DNA of 64,000 nucleotides from Necropsobacter massiliensis (GTDB lineage: Bacteria; Pseudomonadota; Gammaproteobacteria; Enterobacterales; Pasteurellaceae), in NCBI RefSeq assembly GCF_000827595.2, contig NZ_LN776189.1, positions 124,001-188,000 of the forward strand, read 5' to 3'. Below, piece after piece: positions 26,551 through 38,849 of this stretch (the first letter of the stretch is position 1; each line of letters opens with the position of its first letter). A program made the translations under genes and the position numbers. The notes below the pieces were generated by a model. It was not told the origin of the DNA, did not search any database, and worked only from the letters and a program-made list of their open reading frames with translations.

Positions 26551-28188
26551 ATGAAATTAAAAGACATCAAACGATTATACACCATCGTCAAAACCTTTCT
26601 GCATTACGGCATTGATGACATTTTGCCGCATAATCGCTATACCCGCCCGCTTCGTTGCTGGCGCAATACGTTGTTTTGGCTGCGCAATCGACATCCGCAT
26701 CAAGCGTTTGGGCTGCGCCTGCGTCTGGCGTTGCAAGAGCTTGGACCGGTGTGGATTAAACTGGGGCAAATGCTGTCCACTCGGCGCGATTTGTTTCCGC
26801 CGGATATTGCCGATGAACTGGCGTTGTTGCAGGATCAGGTCGCGCCTTTCAACGGACAGACCGCTCGCGCGCAAATCGAACGGGCATTGGGGGCGAAACT
26901 TGAAACTTGGTTTGCGGAATTTGACGAAAACGCGCTGGCATCGGCGTCTATCGCGCAGGTTCATACGGCAAAATTCAATGCCCAGCAAGAGGCCGCCGGC
27001 AAAGATGTGGTGATTAAGGTGCTGCGTCCGGACATTCAGCCGCAAATCGAGGCGGATTTAAGCTGGATGTATAAGTTGGCGGGCTGGATTCCACGTTTGT
27101 CGGCGGAAGGCTATCGTTTGCGCGCGGTGGAAGTGATTCGCGAATATGAGAAGACATTGCGAGACGAGCTGGATTTGCGTACGGAAATGGCGAATGCCGT
27201 TCGTCTGCGCAATAATTTTATTGATAGCCCCATGTTGTATATTCCGCAGATGTATCCGCAGTTCTGCCATCAGAATGTGATTGTGATGGAACGTATTTAC
27301 GGCATTCCGGTATCGGATATTGAGGCGTTAGAGCGTAATGGCACGGATATGAAATTACTGGCGGAACGCGGCGTGCAGGTGTTTTTCACACAGGTTTTCC
27401 GCGACAGCTTTTTTCACGCCGATATGCACCCCGGCAATATTTTCGTTAACCCGCAGCATCCGGCGGATCCGCAATATATCGGGATTGACTGCGGTATCGT
27501 AGGAAAACTGAATGACAATGACAAACGCTATTTGGCGGAAAGTTTCGTGGCGTTTTTCAATCGTGATTACCGCCGTGTGGCGCAAATGCACGTGGATGCC
27601 GGCTGGACGCCGCGCGATACCGACATTGACGCATTTGAACAAGCCTTTCGTGAGGTGTGCGAACCGATTTTCGCCAAACCGTTATCAGAGATTTCTTTCG
27701 CTCAGGTGCTGCTTAATCTGTTTAATGTGGCGCGTGAATTTAATATGCAGGTACAGCCGCAGCTGGTGTTGTTGCAGAAAACGTTGCTTTATATCGAGGG
27801 GCTGGGGCGCCAGTTATATCCGCAGCTGGATTTATGGGATACCGCGAAACCGTTTTTGCAGGATTGGCTGAATGAGCAAATGGGCGTAAAAAACTTGGCT
27901 AAACGCATGGTGGGAAAGTTACCTTATTTGCAAGAACACTTGCCGGAATTTCCGGAAATGCTGATCGGCGCTTTACGGCAACAGCGATTAATCAGCGAAC
28001 AGTTGCGTGAGATAAATCTCAAGCTGGGTCGACAGCAGCGCTGGGCTAAAAAGGCGTTTGCCTTGTTCAGCGGCGGGATTATTTTTATTGGCACGTTGTG
28101 GCAATTCAGTGCACTGCCCGTTGGCTTAAGCGGACTATTATTGATATTCGGTCTGCTGATTTGGTTAGTTGGCTTTCTCTTGCCGTAG
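26551..28188 (+). CDS. ubiB: Ubiquinone biosynthesis regulatory ATPase UbiB
   Basis: Atypical protein-kinase-like ATPase tied to the inner membrane, needed for ubiquinone synthesis. The 545 residues have the UbiB hallmark KxGQ motif ([11 protein letters not shown], about residue 70), the Ala-rich loop [23 protein letters not shown] and GIDCGIVG, and two hydrophobic segments at the C-terminus (about 495-545). It is nearly collinear with E. coli UbiB. It begins 86 bp after ubiJ and precedes tatABC as in E. coli. Confidence 0.96.
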   Translation: MKLKDIKRLYTIVKTFLHYGIDDILPHNRYTRPLRCWRNTLFWLRNRHPHQAFGLRLRLALQELGPVWIKLGQMLSTRRDLFPPDIADELALLQDQVAPFNGQTARAQIERALGAKLETWFAEFDENALASASIAQVHTAKFNAQQEAAGKDVVIKVLRPDIQPQIEADLSWMYKLAGWIPRLSAEGYRLRAVEVIREYEKTLRDELDLRTEMANAVRLRNNFIDSPMLYIPQMYPQFCHQNVIVMERIYGIPVSDIEALERNGTDMKLLAERGVQVFFTQVFRDSFFHADMHPGNIFVNPQHPADPQYIGIDCGIVGKLNDNDKRYLAESFVAFFNRDYRRVAQMHVDAGWTPRDTDIDAFEQAFREVCEPIFAKPLSEISFAQVLLNLFNVAREFNMQVQPQLVLLQKTLLYIEGLGRQLYPQLDLWDTAKPFLQDWLNEQMGVKNLAKRMVGKLPYLQEHLPEFPEMLIGALRQQRLISEQLREINLKLGRQQRWAKKAFALFSGGIIFIGTLWQFSALPVGLSGLLLIFGLLIWLVGFLLP

Positions 28189-28290
28189 CCGCACAATTTT
28201 AAAAATAATCTTAATTGACTATTGTTCAGATAAGGCAAAACAGTTATAGTCAGCGGTGGTTTTATAAATTGATTCCATAGGAGATGAAAA

Positions 28291-28521
28291 ATGGGTCTTG
28301 GTGGTGTAAGTATTTGGCAATTATTGATTGTTTTGCTGATTGTATTAGTGTTTTTCGGCACGAAAAAACTGCGTAATATCGGTTCTGATTTAGGTACGGC
28401 GGTAAAAGGGTTCAAGGATGCGATGAAAGATGAACCGAAAGATGCCGAATTTAAAAAAATCAGTGATGACGCCGAAAAAAAAGCGCAAACTGACAATGTA
28501 AAAGAAAAGGAACAGGCATAA
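28291..28521 (+). CDS. tatA: Sec-independent protein translocase subunit TatA
   Basis: Pore-forming subunit of the twin-arginine translocase. It has 76 residues, with an N-terminal membrane helix ([15 protein letters not shown]), the [14 protein letters not shown] amphipathic helix and a charged tail rich in K, E and D. GGAGATG precedes the start. tatB follows 3 bp after the stop. The system serves the Tat-signal binding protein at 23082-24671, among others. Confidence 0.96.
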   Translation: MGLGGVSIWQLLIVLLIVLVFFGTKKLRNIGSDLGTAVKGFKDAMKDEPKDAEFKKISDDAEKKAQTDNVKEKEQA

Positions 28522-28524
28522 TCC

Positions 28525-29064
28525 GTGTTTGATATTGGTTTTTCCGAATTAGTTTTAATTCTGATTGTCGGGCTGGTGGTACTGGGACCGCAGCGTTTGC
28601 CGGTAGCAATCCGTACCGTAATGGGTTGGGTGCGGACAATTCGCGGTATGGCGGCGAATGTGCAAAATGAGCTGAATCAGGAGTTAAAATTACAAGAGTT
28701 GCAGGACAGTATTAAAAAAGCCGAGCACCTCAATCTTCAGCAATTATCGCCGGAGCTCGGCAAAACCGTGGAAGAACTGAGAGCGTCGGCGCAAAAAATG
28801 AAAGCGGATCTGGAGAAAAAAGCCGCAGCAACCAATACCGATTTTCAACAACAGATTCGGGAGCTGAAAGATTCCGTTGAAAAAGCCGCCGACGACAGTG
28901 AACGGAATACGCAAGGTGCCGAACGACAAGATGATCTTTCGCCAGCGGAGCTTGCCGAATTGGCGGAGCAGGATGATCCAATAACCCGGATGGCGAATTA
29001 TTATCCCGAAGAGGATACGCTTGCCAATGTTACGCCAACGGAAAAGAATAAATCAGCGAGTTAA
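28525..29064 (+). CDS. tatB: Sec-independent protein translocase subunit TatB
   Basis: Twin-arginine signal receptor subunit working with TatC. It starts at GTG 28525 ([12 protein letters not shown]), the start that restores the conserved FDIGFSEL N-terminus. One membrane helix ([19 protein letters not shown]) is followed by an amphipathic helix and a long charged coiled-coil tail; 179 residues is the usual length. It lies between tatA (3 bp) and tatC (6 bp). Confidence 0.95.
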   Translation: MFDIGFSELVLILIVGLVVLGPQRLPVAIRTVMGWVRTIRGMAANVQNELNQELKLQELQDSIKKAEHLNLQQLSPELGKTVEELRASAQKMKADLEKKAAATNTDFQQQIRELKDSVEKAADDSERNTQGAERQDDLSPAELAELAEQDDPITRMANYYPEEDTLANVTPTEKNKSAS

Positions 29065-29070
29065 CTTGTT

Positions 29071-30902
<1,832 letters not shown>

Positions 30903-30911
30903 GGATGGCTT

Positions 30912-31280
30912 ATGCGTAAAAATGAAATCGATCTGTCCACGCTGTTTCCGGAAAAAGATAAAAACTATATGCTGATCACCTATTTGGCATTTGCTGGCGG
31001 CGTTTTTATTCCTCTGCTGCCGATTGTCGGTGTGATATTGGCTTATGTCAAACGCAACGAGGTGTGGGGCTCGGTTTACTACGCTCATTTGACTTATCTG
31101 ATCCGCACATTCTGGGGATTTGTTGCCGGCGTAGTGCTGGGATCGATCTTGCTGATTATCGCAGTTGGCAAGCTCATTTTGCTTGCTGTCTGGATCTGGT
31201 TTCTGTTCCGCATTATTTACGGCTTTATCAAATTGTTGGATCGACAAACGGTAACGACTACCGGCTGGTTTATTAAGTAA
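30912..31280 (+). CDS. Small integral membrane protein, DUF4870/COG3671-like
   Basis: A 122-residue protein with about three hydrophobic segments (LITYLAFAGGVFIPLLPIVGVILAYV, FWGFVAGVVLGSILLIIAVG and LAVWIWFLFRIIYGFIKLL). The YVKRNEVWGSVYYAHLTYLIRTFW segment between the first two resembles the conserved part of this uncharacterised family (W..SHY.Y.IRTFW). No catalytic residues are apparent. AAGGATGG precedes the ATG. It is 9 bp after hemB, so probably co-transcribed, but no link to haem synthesis is known to me. Confidence 0.8.
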   Translation: MRKNEIDLSTLFPEKDKNYMLITYLAFAGGVFIPLLPIVGVILAYVKRNEVWGSVYYAHLTYLIRTFWGFVAGVVLGSILLIIAVGKLILLAVWIWFLFRIIYGFIKLLDRQTVTTTGWFIK

Positions 31281-31348
31281 AAATCCACCTGCTATGAGCA
31301 TGAATTTTTATAGTTTATCAATAGGTTAGCGTTTTTCGCAAAATATGC

Positions 31349-31380
31349 ACCGCACTTTTCTTGCGTTAAAAAAGTGCGGT
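31349..31380 (+). terminator. Inverted USS pair acting as terminator before mnmE
   Basis: ACCGCACTTTT (31349-31359) and AAAAGTGCGGT (31370-31380) are perfect 11-bp arms around a 10-base loop. Both arms are USS cores. It lies 68 bases after the membrane protein stop and 20 before mnmE. Confidence 0.65.
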
Positions 31381-31399
31381 TAAATTTAGGAAAGAATTT

Positions 31400-32755
31400 A
31401 TGAAAGAAACAATCGTGGCACAAGCGACCCCTATCGGACGCGGCGGGATCGGGATTTTGCGCGTGTCCGGTCCGCTGGCGGCGGAAGTGGCGCGGCAAGT
31501 GCTGGGAAAATGCCCGAAAGTGCGGATGGCAGATTATTTACCGTTTAAACAGGCGGACGGTAGCGTGCTTGATCAAGGCATCGCCTTATATTTTAAAGCA
31601 CCGCATTCCTTTACCGGCGAAGATGTGCTGGAATTACAAGGACATGGCGGTCAGGTGGTGCTTGATCTGTTGCTGAAACGCATTTTGCAAATTGACGGCG
31701 TGCGATTGGCGCGCCCGGGCGAGTTTTCCGAACAGGCATTTTTAAATGATAAGCTCGATCTGGCGCAGGCAGAAGCCATTGCCGATTTAATCGACGCCAG
31801 CTCGGAGCAGGCGGCGCGTTCGGCGTTGAAATCCCTGCAAGGTGAATTTTCGCGCAAGGTGAATCAGCTGGTGGATGCCGTGATTTATTTGCGTACTTAT
31901 GTGGAAGCCGCGATTGATTTTCCCGATGAGGAGATTGATTTTCTGGCGGACGGCAAAATAGAAGGACAGCTGCGCGATATTATCGCTCAGCTGGATGGCG
32001 TCAGCGCGGAGGCAAAACAGGGGGCATTGTTGCGCGAGGGCATGAAAGTGGTGATTGCCGGGCGCCCGAATGCTGGCAAATCCAGCCTACTCAATGCGCT
32101 TGCCGGGCGGGAAGCGGCAATTGTTACCGATATTGCCGGTACCACGCGCGATGTGTTGCGTGAGCATATTCATATTGACGGTATGCCGTTGCATATTATT
32201 GACACCGCTGGTTTGCGTGATGCCACCGACGAAGTGGAACGCATTGGTATCAGCCGCGCGTGGGATGAAATTGCACAGGCGGATCGGATCTTATTGATGC
32301 AAGACAGTACGGATAGCAGTCAGGATCCGGCTCAAGTGCGGTCGGAATTTCTGGCGAAATTACCGAAGGATATTCCGCTGACGGTGGTGCGCAATAAAGC
32401 GGATTTAAGCGGTGAACGTGAAGGAATCAGCGAACAGGACGGCTATAGCGTCATTTGCTTATCGGCGAAAACTCGGCAGGGCATTGATTTGCTGCGCGAC
32501 CATTTGAAGCAATCTATGGGCTATCAGACCGGCTCGGAAGGCGGTTTTCTTGCTCGTCGTCGCCATTTGGAAGCCTTACGGCAGGCATCGGAGCATTTAC
32601 GCGCGGGGCTGGTTCAGCTGGTTGAATTTCATGCCGGCGAATTGTTGGCGGAAGAGCTGCGCATTGTGCAGACGCACCTTGGCGAGATTACCGGTCAGTT
32701 TACCTCCGATGACTTGCTGGGCAATATTTTCAGTTCATTTTGTATCGGAAAATAG
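31400..32755 (+). CDS. mnmE: tRNA uridine-5-carboxymethylaminomethyl modification GTPase MnmE
   Basis: GTPase that with MnmG builds cmnm5U34 on several tRNAs. The 451 residues show the N-terminal tetrahydrofolate-binding domain, a helical domain with an inserted G domain (G1 [14 protein letters not shown] about residue 222, [19 protein letters not shown]), and the invariant C-terminal FCIGK with the catalytic Cys. AGGAAAG stands 5-6 bases upstream of the ATG. A USS core is inside at 32335. Confidence 0.97.
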   Translation: MKETIVAQATPIGRGGIGILRVSGPLAAEVARQVLGKCPKVRMADYLPFKQADGSVLDQGIALYFKAPHSFTGEDVLELQGHGGQVVLDLLLKRILQIDGVRLARPGEFSEQAFLNDKLDLAQAEAIADLIDASSEQAARSALKSLQGEFSRKVNQLVDAVIYLRTYVEAAIDFPDEEIDFLADGKIEGQLRDIIAQLDGVSAEAKQGALLREGMKVVIAGRPNAGKSSLLNALAGREAAIVTDIAGTTRDVLREHIHIDGMPLHIIDTAGLRDATDEVERIGISRAWDEIAQADRILLMQDSTDSSQDPAQVRSEFLAKLPKDIPLTVVRNKADLSGEREGISEQDGYSVICLSAKTRQGIDLLRDHLKQSMGYQTGSEGGFLARRRHLEALRQASEHLRAGLVQLVEFHAGELLAEELRIVQTHLGEITGQFTSDDLLGNIFSSFCIGK

Positions 32756-32760
32756 CATCA

Positions 32761-32779
32761 GGGCGTATTTGATACGCCC
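32761..32779 (+). terminator. Hairpin after mnmE
   Basis: GGGCGTAT, loop TTG, ATACGCCC directly after the mnmE stop; followed by GATTATTCGGTTTTTTG, so the T-tract is displaced. A weak terminator is likely. Confidence 0.55.
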
Positions 32780-32868
32780 GATTATTCGGTTTTTTGATCT
32801 GGTTAAACAAAATCAACGGATTTTTGTTCTATAATTCAGTTCCTTTATTTTGTTGTATTTGTTTGTTT

Positions 32869-33429
32869 ATGAGTTTTTATGCACTGTGGGTGATAGCTTT
32901 CGGGCTGTCAATGGACGCTTTCGCCGTGTCGGTTTGCAAAGGTCTGTCTTCATCTTCTTTTCAATGGCGCAATGCGCTGAAAACCGGAATTTATTTCGGT
33001 TTGTTTCAGGCCGGTATGCCCTTGCTTGGCTTTTTGCTGGGCGTTCAGTTCAGTGAATCCATTCGGGAAGTCGACCACTGGGTTTCGTTTGTGTTGCTGA
33101 TGATTATCGGCGTCAATATGCTGAAAAATGGTTTCAGCGCAAAACAGGAAACGCCCTGTGACGATAATTTCAGCTGTAAATCCTTGTTGGCGCTCGGGGT
33201 GGCAACCAGCATCGATGCACTGGCGGTGGGCGTGTCTTTTGCCTTTTTGGCGGTGGATATTGTCAGCGCCATTGCGATTATCGGTTTGATTACCATGCTG
33301 CTGTCGATTATCGGAGTGAAAGGCGGGCATCTGCTGGGCGGTAAACTGAAAAATAAAACCGAATTGCTGGGCGGCGCGATGCTGATTGCGATTGCAATCA
33401 AAATTCTGTTTGAACATCATGTGTTTTAA
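32869..33429 (+). CDS. mntP: Manganese efflux pump MntP
   Basis: Inner-membrane Mn2+ exporter, 186 residues with six hydrophobic segments. Both family signatures are present, each with an acidic residue in the membrane: AFGLSMDAFAVSV near the N-terminus and ATSIDALAVGVSFAF in the second half. ATG 32869 is chosen from alignment to E. coli MntP; the upstream bases are T-rich with no clear ribosome site, which may mean weak translation or a different start. The leader is too short to hold the yybP-ykoY manganese riboswitch seen in E. coli. Confidence 0.92.
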   Translation: MSFYALWVIAFGLSMDAFAVSVCKGLSSSSFQWRNALKTGIYFGLFQAGMPLLGFLLGVQFSESIREVDHWVSFVLLMIIGVNMLKNGFSAKQETPCDDNFSCKSLLALGVATSIDALAVGVSFAFLAVDIVSAIAIIGLITMLLSIIGVKGGHLLGGKLKNKTELLGGAMLIAIAIKILFEHHVF

Positions 33430-33467
33430 TGGCGCCGTCTGATTTTATCGGACGGACGACCCCGCCT

Positions 33468-33495
33468 TTGATCTTGCCCGATTTATGCGTATAAT
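33468..33495 (+). promoter_or_regulatory. Promoter of ribF
   Basis: TTGATC (33468-33473), 16-base spacer, TATAAT (33490-33495), placing transcription start about 25-30 bases before the ribF ATG. The segment CTTGCC..ATTTATGCGTATAAT recurs almost unchanged upstream of ileS. Confidence 0.65.
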
Positions 33496-33528
33496 CTGCC
33501 ATTATTTCAATTTTATACGGACCAACTC

Positions 33529-34482
33529 ATGCGCCTCATTCGCGGTATTCACAATCTTCCGGCAATTTTACGACAACAGGGCTGCGCGCTGACTATCGGT
33601 AATTTCGACGGTGTTCATTTGGGGCATCAGGCGGTATTGCGTCATCTGCGCGACAAAGCCAACGCCTTGGCATTGCCGGTGGTCGTAATGCTGTTTGAAC
33701 CGCAGCCGAGCGAGTATTTTCTGGCACAACAGGCGCCGGCGCGTTTAATGCGATTGCGCGATAAGCTGTATTATCTGACGCAGGTCGGGGTGGATTACGT
33801 TTTCTGTGTAAAATTCGACCGCACTTTTGCCGCGTTGCCCGCACGGCAGTTTATTGCCGATTGGCTGGTGGCGCGCTTAAATGTGAAATTTCTCAGCATT
33901 GGTGACGATTTTCGCTTCGGTGCCGGGCGCGCGGGAGATTTTGCCCTGCTACAGCGTGCCGGTGCGCAGTTTGGTTTTAGCGTGGAAGATAACCGCAGTT
34001 TTCAGCTGGATAATCAGCGCATCAGCAGTACCGCAATCCGCCAGGCGCTGGCAGATGACGATTTGATGGCGGCGGAAAAATTGCTCGGTAAGCCGTATCG
34101 GATTTTCGGTCGCGTGATTCACGGTAATAAACTGGGGCGCACAATCGGTTTTCCCACTGCCAATATCAGCCTGCATCGTCAGGTTAATCCGGTGAAGGGC
34201 GTTTATGCAGTAAAAGTGCGGTTGAAAAACGAACAGATTTTCTGCGGCGTGGCGAATATCGGCAAACGTCCGACCATCAACGGCGTGAAACAATTGCTGG
34301 AAGTGCATATTTTTGATTTCGACCGTGATTTATACGGTCAGAACGTGCAGGTTGAGTTTTGTTATAAGCTGCGCAATGAAATCAAGTTTCCTTCCTTTGC
34401 GCGCCTACAGCAACAGATTAAGCGCGATGTAGAGATTGCGCGCGCATTTTTTGCCCATAGAGACGAGCTATGTGGTATCTGA
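33529..34482 (+). CDS. ribF: Bifunctional riboflavin kinase / FAD synthetase
   Basis: Makes FMN from riboflavin and then FAD. The 317 residues have an N-terminal nucleotidyltransferase domain (TIGNFDGVHLGHQ about residue 22; ISSTAIRQAL) and a C-terminal flavokinase domain (GRVIHGNKLGRTIGFPTAN, GVANIGKRPT, VEFCYKLRNEIKF). The start is ATG 33529 with ACGGA upstream. It overlaps the next gene by 13 bp. In many gamma-proteobacteria ribF is followed by ileS-lspA-ispH; here only one transporter gene intervenes. USS cores near 33822 and 34212. Confidence 0.96.
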   Translation: MRLIRGIHNLPAILRQQGCALTIGNFDGVHLGHQAVLRHLRDKANALALPVVVMLFEPQPSEYFLAQQAPARLMRLRDKLYYLTQVGVDYVFCVKFDRTFAALPARQFIADWLVARLNVKFLSIGDDFRFGAGRAGDFALLQRAGAQFGFSVEDNRSFQLDNQRISSTAIRQALADDDLMAAEKLLGKPYRIFGRVIHGNKLGRTIGFPTANISLHRQVNPVKGVYAVKVRLKNEQIFCGVANIGKRPTINGVKQLLEVHIFDFDRDLYGQNVQVEFCYKLRNEIKFPSFARLQQQIKRDVEIARAFFAHRDELCGI

Positions 34483-35345
34483 TTGCGGCGGTAACCATTT
34501 GGGCGAGTTCGTTAATCGCCGGTAAATTCTCCTACGAAACCTTTGATCCGGCGCTTACCGTACAGATTCGGCTGCTGATTTCCGCGTTGCTGTTATTACC
34601 GCTGTTTAAACGCAATTACCACCGCGTGCCGCCGCATTTACGGCTTAAAGTATGGCTGCTGGCGATGATGAATTTGCCGTTGGTGCTTAATTTACAGTTT
34701 ATCGGCTTGTATTATACCTCGGCCGCCAGTGCCAGCACCATTGTGGGGATGGAGCCGTTGCTGGTGGTATTTATCGGTCGCTTATGCTTCGGTCAAGCGG
34801 CTAAACCTATTGATTGGCTGTTAAGCACGCTGGCGTTTATCGGCATTGCTTTGGTGGTTTTAGGTGGTGGAGAAGAGGGTGAAATCAGCCTCTGGGGCTG
34901 TTTTCTGGTGCTGGTGGCAGAGGTGATTTTCGCCCTTTGTCTGTATTTAGGCAAAAGCGTGATGAAGGAAATCGAGCCGCGGGTTTACACTAACTGCATT
35001 CTGGTGCTCGGTGCGTTGCTATGCTTGCCGTTTACTTTATTGTTTACTCGAGATTGGCAAATTACACCGACGTTCAACGGCATTGCCGCTGTGCTGTATC
35101 TTGCCGTTGCCTGCACCTGGTTTGCGATGCTGCTGTTTAATAAAGGGTTGCAGCAGGTGAGCGCCAATGTGTCCGGTATTTTGATTACGCTTGAACCGGT
35201 GTTCGGTGTGTTGCTGGCGGTATTGGTGCTGGGCGAAAGTTTTTCGTTGGTCAGCGGTATCGGTATGGCGTTGGTGATGGCGACGACCTTTTTATCCGTC
35301 AGTCTGCCGATGTTGGTTAAAAGACTGCGTCGCAAAGCGGCTTAA
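34470..35345 (+). CDS. EamA-type (DMT superfamily) transporter
   Basis: A 291-residue inner-membrane protein with ten hydrophobic segments arranged as two EamA repeats; the second ends in VSANVSGILITLEPVFGVLLAVLVLGE, the diagnostic EamA block. Such proteins export or import small metabolites such as amino acids; the cargo cannot be read from sequence. It overlaps ribF by 13 bp, so translation is coupled, which is an unusual insertion into the ribF-ileS order. A perfect palindrome GGCTGAATTCAGCC (35370-35383) followed by TTT lies after the gene and may terminate it. Confidence 0.88.
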   Translation: MWYLIAAVTIWASSLIAGKFSYETFDPALTVQIRLLISALLLLPLFKRNYHRVPPHLRLKVWLLAMMNLPLVLNLQFIGLYYTSAASASTIVGMEPLLVVFIGRLCFGQAAKPIDWLLSTLAFIGIALVVLGGGEEGEISLWGCFLVLVAEVIFALCLYLGKSVMKEIEPRVYTNCILVLGALLCLPFTLLFTRDWQITPTFNGIAAVLYLAVACTWFAMLLFNKGLQQVSANVSGILITLEPVFGVLLAVLVLGESFSLVSGIGMALVMATTFLSVSLPMLVKRLRRKAA

Positions 35346-35369
35346 GTCCGTGTTCCGCTCCCTTTCCGT

Positions 35370-35386
35370 GGCTGAATTCAGCCTTT
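35370..35386 (+). terminator. Palindrome after the EamA gene
   Basis: GGCTGAATTCAGCC is a 14-base perfect palindrome followed by TTTAAT. The loop would be short (at least four bases unpaired), so it is a weak terminator candidate. Confidence 0.35.
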
Positions 35387-35412
35387 AATCTTGCCACATT
35401 TATGCGTATAAT
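35385..35412 (+). promoter_or_regulatory. Promoter of ileS
   Basis: TTAATC (35385-35390), 16-base spacer, TATAAT (35407-35412). The -10 element and its flank match the ribF promoter, leaving a leader of about 58 bases before the ileS ATG. Confidence 0.6.
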
Positions 35413-35476
35413 GCTGAAATTCGTCTGCGTGTTATAGGCAGATTATTTTTTAATATTTACAACCTGGAATAAACAA

Positions 35477-38284
35477 ATGTCGAATGAAACTGTAGATTAC
35501 AAAAGCACGCTGAACCTGCCGGAAACCGGCTTTCCTATGCGTGGTGATTTGGCGAAACGTGAGCCGGATATGTTGAAAAACTGGTATGAGAAAAAACTGT
35601 ATCAGAAAATCCGGGCGGCATCGAAGGGCAAGAAAACCTTTATTTTGCACGACGGCCCGCCCTATGCGAACGGTACCCTTCATCTTGGTCATGCAGTAAA
35701 TAAAATTCTGAAAGACATTATTTTGAAATCAAAAACCGCACTGGGTTTCGATACGCCTTATGTGCCGGGCTGGGACTGTCACGGTCTACCGATTGAATTG
35801 AAAGTGGAAGGCATTGTCGGCAAACCGAATGAAAAAGTGTCCGCCGCCGAGTTTCGTAAAGCCTGTCGCGCCTATGCTAAAGAACAGGTTGAAGGGCAAA
35901 AAGCCGATTTTATCCGCATGGGCGTGCTGGGTGACTGGGATAATCCTTACCTGACCATGAATTTCGACACGGAAGCCAGCATTATTCGCACGCTGGGCAA
36001 AGTAATCGCCAACGGGCATTTGTATAAAGGTTCGAAACCGGTACACTGGTGTCTGGACTGCGGTTCGTCGCTGGCGGAAGCGGAAGTGGAATATGAAGAC
36101 AAGGTTTCGCCGTCAATTTATGTGCGCTTTAGTGCAGTGGATCCGACCGCGGTGGAAGACAAATTTAACGCACAGGGCAAAGGTCACGGACAAATTTCAG
36201 CGGTAATCTGGACCACAACCCCTTGGACCTTACCGTCCAACCGTGCCATTGCGATTAATCCAGAATTGGATTATCAGCTGGTGCAGTTCGGTGACGAACG
36301 GGTGATTTTGGCACAGGCGCTGGTTGAAGATGTGCAAAAAGCTGTCGGTGTTGAGCAGGTTGAGGTGTTGGGGACGACAAAAGGTGCCGAGCTTGAATTG
36401 TTGCGCTTTAATCATCCGTTCTATGAATTCAACGTGCCGTTTATTTTCGGCGATCACGTTACTACCGACGGCGGTACTGGTCTGGTGCATACCGCACCGG
36501 ATCACGGTCTGGACGACTACATTGTCTCGCAGAAATATCATCTGGAAATGGCGGGGCTGGTCGGCAACGACGGCAAATTTATTTCTACTACGCCGTTTTT
36601 TGCCGGTAAAGGCGTGTTTGAAGCCAATGATTTGGTGATCGAAAAAATGCGCGAAACCGGTGCGTTAATGAAACTGGAACGCATTAAGCACAGTTACCCG
36701 CATTGCTGGCGGCATAAAACCCCGATTATTTTCCGTGCAACACCGCAATGGTTTATCGGAATGGAAACAAAAGGTTTGCGCCGACAGGCATTAAGCGAAA
36801 TTAAGCAAGTTCGCTGGATCCCGAGCTGGGGTGAAGCGCGGATCGATACCATGGTGGCAAACCGTCCGGACTGGTGTATTTCCCGTCAACGTACTTGGGG
36901 CGTGCCGATGACCATGTTCGTGCATAACGAAACGGAAGAACTGCATCCGCGCACGTTGGAATTATTGGAAGAAGTGGCGAAACGGGTGGAAAAAGAGGGC
37001 ATTCAGGCATGGTGGGATCTGGATCCCGCCGAGCTGCTGGGCGAAGACGCCAACACTTATCACAAGGTGCCGGATACGCTGGATGTATGGTTTGATTCCG
37101 GCTCCACTTATGCTTCCGTTGTGGCACAGCGCCCGGAATTTCGCGGGCTGTCGGCGGATATGTATCTTGAAGGTTCCGACCAGCATCGCGGCTGGTTTAT
37201 GTCCTCGCTGATGCTGTCCACCGCAACCGAGGGCAAAGCGCCGTATCATCAGGTATTAACACATGGTTTCACGGTAGATGAAAAAGGGCGCAAAATGTCC
37301 AAATCCCTTGGTAATACTATTTTGCCGAGCGAAGTGTGGAACAAAAACGGAGCGGATATTTTGCGTTTATGGGTGGCGTCCACCGATTACACCGGTGAAA
37401 TTGCGGTATCCCATAATATCTTAAACCGCGCGGCGGACGCTTACCGTCGTATCCGTAATACCGCCCGTTTTCTGTTGGCAAACCTGAATGGATTTGATCC
37501 GAAACGCGATATGGTGAAACCGGAAGCAATGATTTCACTGGATCGTTGGGCGGTAGATTGTGCATTGCGGGCGCAGAATGAAATTAAAGACGCTTACGAT
37601 AATTACCAGTTCCATGCCGTAGTGCAGCGCTTAATGAAGTTCTGTTCGATTGAAATGGGTTCTTTCTATCTGGATATTATCAAAGACCGTCAATATACCA
37701 CCAAAGCGGACAGTCTTGCCCGTCGCAGTTGTCAAACCGCACTGTGGCATATCGCCGAAGCGTTGGTGCGCTGGATTGCGCCGATTTTATCCTTTACCGC
37801 CGATGAAATCTGGCACTACATTCCGGGCGAGCGCGGTGAATTCGTGTTTACCGAAGAATTCTATGACGGGCTTTTTGCGCTGGATGAACACGAAGTCATG
37901 GGTGACCAATACTGGCAGCAGATTTTAACCGTGCGGGATGAAATTAACCGCGTATTGGAACAGGCGCGTAACGAGAAAATTATCGGTGCGGCGCTGGAAG
38001 CGGAGCTGACGATTTATGCCGATGAACGCTATGCCGCGTTATTGGCGCAATTGCAAGATGAACTGCGCTTCGTGCTGATTACCTCGAAAGCGGAGGTCAA
38101 ACCGCTGGCGCAAGCTGATGTGGCGGAAGGCGAGCTGAAAGGACTGGCGGTGAAAGTGGTGCGTTCCACTAACCATAAATGCCCGCGCTGCTGGCATTAT
38201 TCTGACAGCAAAGACGACGCGTCTCTGTGTTCGCGCTGCGTAGAAAATGTAGAAGGGCAGGGCGAAGTTAGACAATTCGCTTAA
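35477..38284 (+). CDS. ileS: Isoleucyl-tRNA synthetase
   Basis: Class I synthetase charging tRNA-Ile, 935 residues, the normal bacterial length. The HIGH-type motif is HLGHAVNK after PPYANGT (about residue 65), the KMSKS loop is [10 protein letters not shown] (about residue 604), and the C-terminal zinc site is CPRCWHY..CSRCV. The connective editing domain contains [13 protein letters not shown]. It is followed by an inverted USS pair and then lspA. Confidence 0.98.
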   Translation: MSNETVDYKSTLNLPETGFPMRGDLAKREPDMLKNWYEKKLYQKIRAASKGKKTFILHDGPPYANGTLHLGHAVNKILKDIILKSKTALGFDTPYVPGWDCHGLPIELKVEGIVGKPNEKVSAAEFRKACRAYAKEQVEGQKADFIRMGVLGDWDNPYLTMNFDTEASIIRTLGKVIANGHLYKGSKPVHWCLDCGSSLAEAEVEYEDKVSPSIYVRFSAVDPTAVEDKFNAQGKGHGQISAVIWTTTPWTLPSNRAIAINPELDYQLVQFGDERVILAQALVEDVQKAVGVEQVEVLGTTKGAELELLRFNHPFYEFNVPFIFGDHVTTDGGTGLVHTAPDHGLDDYIVSQKYHLEMAGLVGNDGKFISTTPFFAGKGVFEANDLVIEKMRETGALMKLERIKHSYPHCWRHKTPIIFRATPQWFIGMETKGLRRQALSEIKQVRWIPSWGEARIDTMVANRPDWCISRQRTWGVPMTMFVHNETEELHPRTLELLEEVAKRVEKEGIQAWWDLDPAELLGEDANTYHKVPDTLDVWFDSGSTYASVVAQRPEFRGLSADMYLEGSDQHRGWFMSSLMLSTATEGKAPYHQVLTHGFTVDEKGRKMSKSLGNTILPSEVWNKNGADILRLWVASTDYTGEIAVSHNILNRAADAYRRIRNTARFLLANLNGFDPKRDMVKPEAMISLDRWAVDCALRAQNEIKDAYDNYQFHAVVQRLMKFCSIEMGSFYLDIIKDRQYTTKADSLARRSCQTALWHIAEALVRWIAPILSFTADEIWHYIPGERGEFVFTEEFYDGLFALDEHEVMGDQYWQQILTVRDEINRVLEQARNEKIIGAALEAELTIYADERYAALLAQLQDELRFVLITSKAEVKPLAQADVAEGELKGLAVKVVRSTNHKCPRCWHYSDSKDDASLCSRCVENVEGQGEVRQFA

Positions 38285-38299
38285 TCTGTATTAACGTCA

Positions 38300-38328
38300 A
38301 AAAGTGCGGTTAATTTGACCGCACTTTT
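38300..38328 (+). terminator. Inverted USS pair after ileS
   Basis: AAAAGTGCGGT (38300-38310) and ACCGCACTTTT (38318-38328) form an 11-bp stem with a 7-base loop, 15 bases after the ileS stop. lspA begins 17 bases later. Confidence 0.7.
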
Positions 38329-38345
38329 CGTAACTAGGAATTTTT

Positions 38346-38849
38346 ATGTCCAATAACAAAACCGGACTTTCATTTTTATGGCTGAGTTGCATCGCCTTTA
38401 TCCTTGATCTGGCGACCAAATATCTGGTTGTCAGCCGTTTCGAATTATACGAAAGTGTGAATATTTTGCCGGTATTTAATCTAACGTATGTGCGCAACCC
38501 GGGGGCGGCGTTCAGTTTTTTAGCCGACCATTCCGGCTGGCAGCAGTATTTTTTTATTCTGTTGGCGCTGGCGATTTCGGCAATGCTGGTGTATTTTCTG
38601 TATCAAAACAGCCGGCGACAAACCTTGCAAAATAGCGCCTATGCGCTGATTATCGGTGGCGCGCTGGCGAATATGGCGGATCGCGCCTATCATGGTTTTG
38701 TGGTGGATTTTCTCGATTTTTACTGGCGGGACTGGCATTATCCGGTGTTTAACGTGGCGGACATCGCCATTTGCGTGGGTGCTGGACTACTGGCGCTGGA
38801 CGCCTTTAAACCGGGCGATAAAGCAACGAAAAAGAGTAAAGGGGCATGA
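38346..38849 (+). CDS. lspA: Prolipoprotein signal peptidase (signal peptidase II)
   Basis: Inner-membrane aspartic protease that removes lipoprotein signal peptides. 167 residues with four hydrophobic segments. The catalytic aspartates are in [19 protein letters not shown] and [10 protein letters not shown], and NPGAAFSFL is the conserved third block. It overlaps ispH by 4 bp (ATGA), the usual lspA-ispH coupling. Confidence 0.96.
   Translation: MSNNKTGLSFLWLSCIAFILDLATKYLVVSRFELYESVNILPVFNLTYVRNPGAAFSFLADHSGWQQYFFILLALAISAMLVYFLYQNSRRQTLQNSAYALIIGGALANMADRAYHGFVVDFLDFYWRDWHYPVFNVADIAICVGAGLLALDAFKPGDKATKKSKGA

Noticed and set aside
32756-32868. yybP-ykoY manganese riboswitch before mntP
   Set aside because: The leader is about 110 bases, mostly the mnmE hairpin and T-rich sequence; none of the riboswitch's conserved paired elements could be recognised.
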